A DNA stretch of 64,000 nucleotides, from IMG/VR virus record IMGVR_UViG_3300009419_000010, positions 44,763 through 108,762 of that record; one strand, written 5' to 3'. This DNA comes from a virus. This document shows positions 58,737 through 64,000 of this stretch, piece after piece (position 1 is the first letter of the stretch; every line of letters starts with the position of its first letter). The notes under the pieces were generated by a model. The model worked only from the letters and a program-made list of their open reading frames with translations. It searched no databases and was not told where the DNA came from. A program made the translations under genes and the position numbers.

Positions 58737-58982
58737 ATGGAAACAGTTGAAACATACACACCAGTTCTACGCGAATTTGATTGCTTCTCTGCTGAAATGG
58801 TGCTTGATAGCTCTGGTGAATGGGTGCGCTATGAAGACTACAAAGAACTCTCAGAATATGCTGACAAGCTCGCAGAAGGATTGCCATGCTTGCCAAAGGA
58901 CATTGAAGTTCTCCGTGATGCTAACGCCGCACTTGCTCAACGAGTCTTTGAACTTGAACAACAATTAAAAGAACGCAAATAA
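58737..58982 (+). CDS. Small phage protein with coiled-coil end
   Basis: 81 residues. SSGEWVRYEDYKELSEYADK followed by a C-terminal coiled coil (LAQRVFELEQQLKERK), a form common in phages. TAA stop merges with the next promoter. Confidence 0.74.
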   Translation: METVETYTPVLREFDCFSAEMVLDSSGEWVRYEDYKELSEYADKLAEGLPCLPKDIEVLRDANAALAQRVFELEQQLKERK

Positions 58983-58998
58983 AAAACTAGAATACAAT
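58982..58998 (+). promoter_or_regulatory. AAAAACTAG-type promoter
   Basis: AAAAACTAGAA then TACAAT, 6 nt, ATG at 59005. Confidence 0.82.
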
Positions 58999-59004
58999 TA
59001 CAGT

Positions 59005-59328
59005 ATGAAGAAGCAATACAAACTACCTCGCAATTACAACGACCTCGAAGCCTTTACTCTCCGCACACTGAGCGTTCTTGAAGATGTTGTCTCAGATCAA
59101 GAGGATGAAGGATATGTTCATCATGATACGGTTAAGAGCGCACGCGAGGTCATCGCTGAAGTCGATCCCGTAAATCCTGTTGATCAATACTTCGAAATGT
59201 ACTATAAAGTCCAATTTGGTGAGATCACTCAAGAGGCATGGGCTGATTACTGCCTGAAATTGCTCGGTGATATAATGGAGCAGCCTGAGCTTAAAGCAGT
59301 CTTTATGCGCTTGAAGAACCGTGATTAA
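59005..59328 (+). CDS. Acidic helical hypothetical protein
   Basis: 107 residues (YNDLEAFTLRTLSVLEDVVS, then VDQYFEMYYKVQFGEITQEA). No family recognised. Confidence 0.7.
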   Translation: MKKQYKLPRNYNDLEAFTLRTLSVLEDVVSDQEDEGYVHHDTVKSAREVIAEVDPVNPVDQYFEMYYKVQFGEITQEAWADYCLKLLGDIMEQPELKAVFMRLKNRD

Positions 59329-59344
59329 CGAACTCTGATATAAT
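59327..59344 (+). promoter_or_regulatory. AACGAAC-type promoter
   Basis: AACGAACTCTGA then TATAAT. The next ATG (59382) is 37 nt away, so a leader of about 31 nt is expected. Confidence 0.6.
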
Positions 59345-59381
59345 TAAAAAATAGGTTGAAAATTTACAGTGAAAAATAATT

Positions 59382-59654
59382 ATGGGAGATTGGGTGCATA
59401 TTACAGGTGGTAGATTCTCTGTTTACAAAAAAGACAGAGTATCTCCCGAAAAGGTTTTCGAAGAAATAGCTGGAGATAATTCAATTAAAATTGAAAAGTC
59501 TGATGGTGGTGATTGTTGGCAATACCGAATTGACGAGATTGCATTACGAACAGATGGTAACACTTTTATGGAATATTATCCAAAATTATTGAAGAACCTT
59601 AAACCAGTAAAAAATTCTCTCTCTTTAGAGATTGAATTCATTTTACACGAATAA
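59382..59654 (+). CDS. Small hypothetical protein
   Basis: 90 residues. GDWVHITGGRFSVYKKDRVS and GGDCWQYRIDEIALRTDGNT. TAA stop touches the next promoter. Confidence 0.68.
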   Translation: MGDWVHITGGRFSVYKKDRVSPEKVFEEIAGDNSIKIEKSDGGDCWQYRIDEIALRTDGNTFMEYYPKLLKNLKPVKNSLSLEIEFILHE

Positions 59655-59670
59655 AAAACTAGAATACAAT
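59654..59670 (+). promoter_or_regulatory. AAAAACTAG-type promoter
   Basis: AAAAACTAGAA then TACAAT, 6 nt, ATG at 59677. Confidence 0.82.
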
Positions 59671-59676
59671 CAACAC

Positions 59677-59994
59677 ATGACAATCGCTCAACAATTAAAG
59701 ATTAAAAAATTTCCATTCAGCATCAAAGATTCCAATGGTAATGAGATTTACTGTGAGAACTTAGATGGATTTTGGATTAAACGTGAATATGATTCCAATA
59801 GTAATCGCACTCGCTTTGAAACATCCACTGGTTACTGGTCAATTTGCGAGTATGACGAAGAAGATAAAGAGATTTACTGGGAGAACTCCTTTGGAGAAAT
59901 CCATGATAATCGTCCAAAGACAGAAATCCAAAAAGCCATTGATCTTCTCACAAAAGAAGGATTGTTGGTGGATGGTAAGATTTTAAAAAACTAA
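59677..59994 (+). CDS. Repeat protein (YDSNG type), tandem copy 1
   Basis: 105 residues. After FPFSIKDSNGNEIY come about three units with pattern W-x-K/x-x-EYDxxxxExxxEnSxG, a repeat seen in multi-copy phage proteins. The end IQKAIDLLTKEGLLVDGKIL is shared with copy 2. Function unknown. Confidence 0.75.
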   Translation: MTIAQQLKIKKFPFSIKDSNGNEIYCENLDGFWIKREYDSNSNRTRFETSTGYWSICEYDEEDKEIYWENSFGEIHDNRPKTEIQKAIDLLTKEGLLVDGKILKN

Positions 59995-60002
59995 GATACA
60001 AT
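59986..60002 (+). promoter_or_regulatory. AAAAACTAAG variant promoter
   Basis: AAAAACTAAGA then TACAAT, 11 nt to the ATG at 60014. The TAG is changed to TAA, still a stop for copy 1. Confidence 0.7.
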
Positions 60003-60013
60003 CATAACATAAT

Positions 60014-60334
60014 ATGAAAACAATAGCACAACAACTTAACGTAAAGGAATTCCCATTCAGCATCAAAGATTCTAATGGTCGATGTATTTACCGTGAGGAA
60101 TCCAATGGGAGTTGGGTCAGATACGAATACGATTCTAATGGTAAAGAGATTCTCCTCGAAAACTCTGCTGGAGATTGGATTAAACACGAATACGATTCTG
60201 ATGGTAAAGAGATTTACTACGAGTCTTCTTTCGGAACAGTCATTGATCATCGTCCCGAGACAGAAATCCAAAAAGCCATTGATCTTCTCACGAAAGAAGG
60301 ATTGATCGTAGATGGTAAGATTTTAAAAAACTAG
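60014..60334 (+). CDS. Repeat protein (YDSNG type), tandem copy 2
   Basis: 106 residues. FPFSIKDSNGRCIYREESNG, two EYDSNGKEI/EYDSDGKEI units and the shared end. DNA around the start (CCATTCAGCATCAAAGATTC) and end is nearly identical to copy 1, so the duplication is recent and included the promoter. Confidence 0.75.
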   Translation: MKTIAQQLNVKEFPFSIKDSNGRCIYREESNGSWVRYEYDSNGKEILLENSAGDWIKHEYDSDGKEIYYESSFGTVIDHRPETEIQKAIDLLTKEGLIVDGKILKN

Positions 60335-60342
60335 AATACACT
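60326..60342 (+). promoter_or_regulatory. AAAAACTAG-type promoter
   Basis: AAAAACTAGAA then TACACT, 6 nt, ATG at 60349. Confidence 0.82.
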
Positions 60343-60348
60343 TGGGAC

Positions 60349-60576
60349 ATGACACATACATTTGAAGTAGAAGTAGATGATGAGATTTACGAATCCGAAG
60401 TTGATATCGTTCGCATTTATAGCGATTGGGAACACGGTTACGATGGTGAGATTTGCCCTACTGGTGATGTGATCGATTGGGAAATTGATATTCTCGATCT
60501 AACTCTCTCTCCCAAAGTTACACAAAAAATAAAAGAAGTTGCCACGAAATGGGCAGCAGAATACATGAAATATTAA
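60349..60576 (+). CDS. Small acidic protein
   Basis: 75 residues (THTFEVEVDDEIYESEVDIV, IDILDLTLSPKVTQKIKEVA). No family recognised. Confidence 0.7.
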   Translation: MTHTFEVEVDDEIYESEVDIVRIYSDWEHGYDGEICPTGDVIDWEIDILDLTLSPKVTQKIKEVATKWAAEYMKY

Positions 60577-60577
60577 A

Positions 60578-61078
60578 ATGCACGAAATATACAATCCCAT
60601 TAACCTTTTAAACAAAGAAGTTGAAATCTCTTATCATGTTAGTGATTTGGGAGAAGATGCTAAAGTAATTGAAATTGAACCTGTAGATGGGCAAAGACGA
60701 TTTGAAATTGTTTTTGCGAAATTTCCAGAGGAACAAGATGATGAACGCTTTTTTTGGACAGATCAAAAACCGTATGAGATTGTTGGCGATAAAGCTGTAT
60801 TCTCTGATATTGGTCATCCACGAAGAATTTACTTGAATATTAAAAAACTAGAGTATACTGAAGAAGTAACAAGTGAACAAACAAACAACGAATCAAATAT
60901 GAGAACAACTGTTAAAGAATTGAGCGATAAATTGGGTGTTGATGTGGTCTATATCAATGGATTCCTTCAAACACTGGTCAGGATTGGTAAAGCAGAAGTG
61001 GTCGGTAAGGTTGAAAAACCTGCTGGTGCGCGTGGTAAACCATCTAACATCTATCAAATCGCAGAAGGTATTCTGTAA
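60578..61078 (+). CDS. Hypothetical protein with C-terminal winged-helix part and internal promoter
   Basis: 166 residues. The N-terminal part (1-88) is acidic (ISYHVSDLGEDAKVIEIEPV). The sequence KKLEYT at about 90 is the in-frame translation of an AAAAACTAG-type promoter. From the internal ATG at 60899 a 59-residue winged-helix-like domain follows (TVKELSDKLGVDVVYINGFL, KPAGARGKPSNIYQIAEGIL). It may yield both a fusion and a short regulator. Confidence 0.65.
   Translation: MHEIYNPINLLNKEVEISYHVSDLGEDAKVIEIEPVDGQRRFEIVFAKFPEEQDDERFFWTDQKPYEIVGDKAVFSDIGHPRRIYLNIKKLEYTEEVTSEQTNNESNMRTTVKELSDKLGVDVVYINGFLQTLVRIGKAEVVGKVEKPAGARGKPSNIYQIAEGIL
60843..60859 (+). promoter_or_regulatory. AAAAACTAG-type promoter inside a gene
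   Basis: AAAAACTAGAG then TATACT, 39 nt before the internal ATG at 60899. Reading frame runs through without a stop. Confidence 0.6.
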
Positions 61079-61086
61079 ATTTTAAT

Positions 61087-61198
61087 GAAGCAGCGGTGTG
61101 GATGGAGACACATAGACCTCGACCCCAGAGATGGATGATGGTCGCCTTACCCCAAAGTCAAAGGATAGGCGTAGTTGGTTCGAATCCAACTTGCTTCA
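61087..61198 (+). ncRNA. tRNA-like RNA with enlarged centre
   Basis: Acceptor GAAGCAG pairs with TTGCTTC (one G-U), D-arm GTGT/ACAC with loop GGATGGAG, and T-arm GTTGG-TTCGAAT-CCAAC. The space between D and T arms is 62 nt, far more than a class II tRNA. Possible inner hairpins include CGACC/GGTCG and GCCT/AGGC. No convincing anticodon loop with U33. TTTTT follows. Confidence 0.58.
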
Positions 61199-61217
61199 CA
61201 TTTTTACAAATTTTGAA

Positions 61218-61289
61218 GGCTATGGAGAAGCATTTGGTGACTTCCTACCCCAACAGGGTGAGTAGTGGGTTCGAAACCCATCATAGCAG
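61218..61289 (+). ncRNA. tRNA-like RNA of normal length, odd anticodon loop
   Basis: GGCTATG/CATAGCA (first pair G-A mismatched), D-arm GAAG/CTTC with loop CATTTGGTGA, T-arm GTGGG-TTCGAAA-CCCAT. The 72-nt length is normal, but the anticodon arm is weak and its loop reads CCAACAG, with C at position 33. Either a decayed tRNA or a tRNA mimic. 20 nt after the previous tRNA-like RNA. Confidence 0.55.
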
Positions 61290-61554
61290 CGAGGACGCTC
61301 GCAACTTCATCATTTTCAATGTTCTGCGGCTGAAAATTAGTCTAAATCCCTCTGAATGTTGCTCTTACTATCAACCAAGGAGTTAGTCAATTCACAATGC
61401 CGATCATGACAGGACACCTTTTTAATAAATAACTTTGGTTGGGATATATGCGTGGTTCGTCGTATATCATAAAAAACCATCCATGTGGATTCCAAATCCA
61501 ACAGAAAGTCAACGAACCGCCAATTTCATTAAAAAACTAGATTACTATTGTGAC
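61290..61554 (+). other. Non-coding stretch with hairpins
   Basis: No supported gene. Seen: GCGAG/CTCGC hairpin (about 61289-61302), ATTTTCA/TGAAAAT around 61311-61336, and GATATATG/CGTATATC around 61445-61470. It may hold RNA processed with the tRNA-like genes. The next promoter is at 61532. Confidence 0.4.
61532..61548 (+). promoter_or_regulatory. AAAAACTAG-type promoter
   Basis: AAAAACTAGAT then TACTAT, 6 nt, ATG at 61555. Confidence 0.75.
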
Positions 61555-61869
61555 ATGCTTAAAGAAACTTTATTTGAACTTTTCGGTGAACTTAATACAG
61601 TTCATGAATTGGATGAATCTGGTTATGCTCGTTATTCCACCGACGACTTTATCATCTGTGTTGATGAATATCATGGTTTTCATATTGTCTCTGTAGATTT
61701 GAAAGAGTTCTTCAACAAGACTTCACAATCTCCCATTCACTTTCAATTCTCACAATACAAACCACTCTCCAAGCGTAAGAAAAATCGCATTCGTGAAGCT
61801 ACAAGGTATCTTCTCGCCAATCGAAAAATTGCTGGTGGGTTTGATGATCTGAGTTCGGACATTTTATAA
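61555..61869 (+). CDS. Hypothetical protein
   Basis: 104 residues. MLKETLFELFGELNTVHELD, DDFIICVDEYHGFHIVSVDL and a basic helix (SKRKKNRIREATRYLL). The promoter fixes the start; an in-frame start at 61435 falls in non-coding DNA. Confidence 0.7.
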   Translation: MLKETLFELFGELNTVHELDESGYARYSTDDFIICVDEYHGFHIVSVDLKEFFNKTSQSPIHFQFSQYKPLSKRKKNRIREATRYLLANRKIAGGFDDLSSDIL

Positions 61870-61872
61870 TTT

Positions 61873-61889
61873 AAAAACTAGAATACAAT
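61873..61889 (+). promoter_or_regulatory. AAAAACTAG-type promoter
   Basis: AAAAACTAGAA then TACAAT, 6 nt, ATG at 61896. Confidence 0.82.
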
Positions 61890-61895
61890 TCACAC

Positions 61896-62366
61896 ATGAC
61901 AAGAGAAAAAGCAATTGAAATTGCGACTGCTGCACACGCAGGACAAAAGCGTAAAAACAGTGGAGAAGATTATATCACGCATCCTTTAAAGGTTGCTGAG
62001 AACGCAGAGCGAATTTTTCGAGAAGAATATGCTGGTGATTTCTTCCCTGATGAAGTAGAAGTTATTGCAAGAAAAATCTATATTGTCGGTGTGTTGCACG
62101 ATGTAATTGAAGACACTGAGGTTAATTTGGAAACAATATCTAAGGAATTTCCTGATATTCATATTCTTCAAGCATTGGCTAAACTTACTCGACATGAAGG
62201 TCAAACCTATTTTGATTTCATCAATGAGATTATCAAACATGGTAGCATAATTGCTAAGATTGTAAAAATTGCTGATATTCAGCACAATATGAGTGACTTG
62301 GAGGAAGGTTCTCTGAAAGATAAATATCGGTTCGCACTTGACAATTTAAAAACTAGAATACAATGA
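61896..62366 (+). CDS. RelA/SpoT-type HD hydrolase (small alarmone hydrolase-like)
   Basis: 156 residues. AAHAGQKRKNSGEDYITHPL, VGVLHDVIEDTEVN, AKLTRHEGQTYFDF and KIVKIADIQHNMSD are the HD motifs of SpoT and MESH1-type (p)ppGpp hydrolases; no synthetase domain is attached. It could remove host alarmones during infection. The last residues (NLKTRIQ) are encoded by the following promoter read in a stop-free frame. Confidence 0.85.
   Translation: MTREKAIEIATAAHAGQKRKNSGEDYITHPLKVAENAERIFREEYAGDFFPDEVEVIARKIYIVGVLHDVIEDTEVNLETISKEFPDIHILQALAKLTRHEGQTYFDFINEIIKHGSIIAKIVKIADIQHNMSDLEEGSLKDKYRFALDNLKTRIQ
62348..62364 (+). promoter_or_regulatory. AAAAACTAG-type promoter
   Basis: AAAAACTAGAA then TACAAT, 6 nt, ATG at 62371. 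TTGACA lies 15 nt before the hexamer, the only copy with a near-consensus -35. Confidence 0.82.
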
Positions 62367-62370
62367 TGCC

Positions 62371-62637
62371 ATGCAGAAACGCTACTACATGTATCTCCCG
62401 ATCAACATCGACAAAGACAAGAACACACGTTTTGTCGTGGAAACCGATGGCATTCCACAAACTGAACTGTTCACTGGTAAAGTCGTCGCACGTAATTCCA
62501 AGGCATATTATCAACTTGGTGCTGTCAATAACAGATTTGTTAATCCCGTATCAGACATGCGAAATGGGATGAAACCATCTTTCATTCCCATCAATCTATC
62601 AGAAGTCAAAGAGAACTTCAAAGAGAATATTGTTTGA
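62371..62637 (+). CDS. Small hypothetical protein
   Basis: 88 residues. MQKRYYMYLPINIDKDKNTR and TDGIPQTELFTGKVVARNSK. Strand-rich start, no family recognised. Confidence 0.7.
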   Translation: MQKRYYMYLPINIDKDKNTRFVVETDGIPQTELFTGKVVARNSKAYYQLGAVNNRFVNPVSDMRNGMKPSFIPINLSEVKENFKENIV

Positions 62638-62908
62638 TATTCGTATAATAGGTCAAACCATACTTGACATACCAAGCAAATCTCAAACAATGACGGAGGA
62701 ACAACCAATGTTTATCGAAGAAGGAGAAAGCGTTTTCTTTCCAAGAGTTGGATTATGTCTTCACAAATCCTTTTCGGATAAATTTAAAAATTTGACATTT
62801 CCACAAGCAAGACGTAAATTGCAGAAGTCTTTCACACATAGCCAGCAAGATCACATCATGCACTATCTGAAAAACAAAGGCATTACAATATCACCATTTA
62901 AAAACTAG
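62630..62908 (+). CDS. Small basic hypothetical protein
   Basis: 92 residues from a TTG overlapping the previous gene by 8 nt, or 72 from an ATG at 62690. ESVFFPRVGLCLHKSFSDKF and QARRKLQKSFTHSQQDHIMH. Ends PFKN with TAG in the next promoter. Confidence 0.58.
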   Translation: MFDIRIIGQTILDIPSKSQTMTEEQPMFIEEGESVFFPRVGLCLHKSFSDKFKNLTFPQARRKLQKSFTHSQQDHIMHYLKNKGITISPFKN

Positions 62909-62916
62909 AATACACT
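62900..62916 (+). promoter_or_regulatory. AAAAACTAG-type promoter with leader
   Basis: AAAAACTAGAA then TACACT, 36 nt of CA-rich DNA to the ATG at 62953. Confidence 0.72.
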
Positions 62917-62952
62917 CATAGCACAACAACAAACCAAACAACACAACACACT

Positions 62953-63981
62953 ATGTCACACGAAATTGAAATTGGAACGGATCGAGTCATCACATTTGGC
63001 GAACGCGCATGGCATAAACTCGATGAGAATCATCAAATCCCTCTTACAAAAGAGATTATCAATCCCTTGTTCATTCCCTATCTGGAAGGACAAGCTAACG
63101 TCAACATCGAAGGGGTAGAAGTTCCTCTTGAGGGTTGGAAAACCATCGTAGCTGATCTTCGTAACAGTGAAATTGAAGGTGATTTCCGTCCCGTCCACGT
63201 TGCATCTGATCGCTATGAGATTCTTCAAAATGAAGTCTTATTCGATGCTTTACAAGAAGCACTGCGAGGAATCGACTACAAGATTGTTTCTGCTGGCACA
63301 CTGGCAGGTCTAAAGAACTTCTTCGTATCTGTGGAATTCAATGGAGAATCGAATATCAATCTACCTGATGGTAGCGAGTGCAAAGCATTCTTTTCTCTCT
63401 TCACTTCTCATGATGGCACGAAAAATGCTTCATACTACGATACGACACATCGCACTGTTTGTATGAACACTGTTCGTTCTTCTTACGAAGCCCGAGGCAA
63501 TCGAGGGTTCAATATTGCCCACACCAAAAACGCAAGTGTGCGCATCATGAACATGGCTCAAATCTTCAATGATACTCTCCATGGTCGTCGTGTCTTCGAA
63601 GAGAATATGGCTGAATTGTATTCCATTGAATGCGATTTGTCCAAAGCAGAACGATTCGTTGCTGGTTTCTTGGCAGACAAGACAAAAGCCGAAGAGAAGC
63701 TTTCCACACGAACTTTCAATCAGATGACAGAGATTGTCGCTCTTGCTTGGAACGGTGCTGGTAATCGCGGTGGTAATCTGTTCTACCTTGCCCAAGGTGC
63801 TACTGAGTATTGGACTCGCGGCAATGGCACTGGTGGTGCAAACAAAGACCTCGGACGCAAAGCATTCTCTTCTGAGTTCGGTCTTGGCATGGATAACAAG
63901 TGCAATTTCCTCTCTGCTCTTAGCAATCCATCGCAACGTGAGAAATTCATCAAGCGGGGAGATTTGGTTCTTAGCAACTGA
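62953..63981 (+). CDS. DUF932 protein (phage/plasmid-like family)
   Basis: 342 residues. The start SHEIEIGTDRVITFGERAWH, the VHVASDRYEILQNEVLFDAL stretch (normally YxVVQNxE) and VCMNTVRSSYEARGNR define DUF932, found in phages and plasmids. Function is not established; a link to DNA replication or recombination is often suspected. A run of nine C ends the window 10 nt after the stop. Confidence 0.9.
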   Translation: MSHEIEIGTDRVITFGERAWHKLDENHQIPLTKEIINPLFIPYLEGQANVNIEGVEVPLEGWKTIVADLRNSEIEGDFRPVHVASDRYEILQNEVLFDALQEALRGIDYKIVSAGTLAGLKNFFVSVEFNGESNINLPDGSECKAFFSLFTSHDGTKNASYYDTTHRTVCMNTVRSSYEARGNRGFNIAHTKNASVRIMNMAQIFNDTLHGRRVFEENMAELYSIECDLSKAERFVAGFLADKTKAEEKLSTRTFNQMTEIVALAWNGAGNRGGNLFYLAQGATEYWTRGNGTGGANKDLGRKAFSSEFGLGMDNKCNFLSALSNPSQREKFIKRGDLVLSN

Positions 63982-64000
63982 TCCCTACGCTCCCCCCCCC

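Noticed and set aside
61435-61554. Upstream extension of the gene at 61555.
   Set aside because: The extension would be translated through non-coding DNA and the promoter; the hexamer lies exactly 6 nt before 61555.

Overview
The window is part of the genome of a large contractile-tailed, T4-like phage (class Caudoviricetes). The evidence is a gp17-type terminase, a gp18-type tail sheath and gp19-type tube, gp6/gp25/gp53-like baseplate wedge proteins, a gp27-like hub, gp26-like hub chaperones, a tape measure protein and a gp44-type clamp-loader ATPase. The DNA is AT-rich and tightly packed. Starts mostly lack a Shine-Dalgarno sequence and are often preceded by A-rich triplets. The host cannot be named from this sequence. 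The major capsid and portal genes are not in the window.

Layout. 1-2614 (minus strand): baseplate wedge genes and a PKD-domain protein. 2646-8991: repeat-rich fibre, sulfotransferase, acidic possible scaffold, neck-like protein and large terminase. 9022-16585: macro-like protein, tube-fold protein, sheath, GIY-YIG homing endonuclease, tube, second tube-fold protein and hub chaperones. 16569-19157: RmlD-like, RmlA and clamp loader in one overlapping string. 19140-21611 (minus): three virion-type proteins, followed by a homing-endonuclease remnant. 21835-28825: tail tape measure, tube cap, wedge and hub. 28822-29307 (minus): possible small terminase. 29338-32784: RmlB, a phosphoesterase and a metallopeptidase. 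From about 32.8 kb to the end lies an accessory region of roughly 65 small genes: four YopX paralogs, two RNA ligases, a P-loop kinase-like protein, a 2H phosphoesterase, MazG, a RelA/SpoT-type HD hydrolase, a glycosyltransferase, SAM-fold proteins, a RadA-like ATPase, tRNA-Ser and tRNA-Cys, and several odd structured RNAs.

The most striking feature is promoter architecture. Late virion genes carry TAAATA followed by 5 nt and then the start codon. Many accessory genes carry AAAAACTAGAA plus TACAAT-like hexamers followed by exactly 6 nt and then ATG. Standard -10 geometry puts transcription initiation on the start codon, so both temporal classes appear to make leaderless mRNAs. The accessory promoter also contains TAA and TAG and often supplies the stop codon of the gene before it, giving a compact stop-promoter-start cassette of about 25 bp.

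Working hypothesis for how the genes act together: the structural block builds the virion. RmlA, RmlB and RmlD with a GT2 glycosyltransferase, a sulfotransferase and two SAM-fold proteins could make and attach a modified sugar. The RNA ligases, kinase-like protein and tRNA-like RNAs look like an RNA-damage and counter-defence kit. The latter two ideas are inference.
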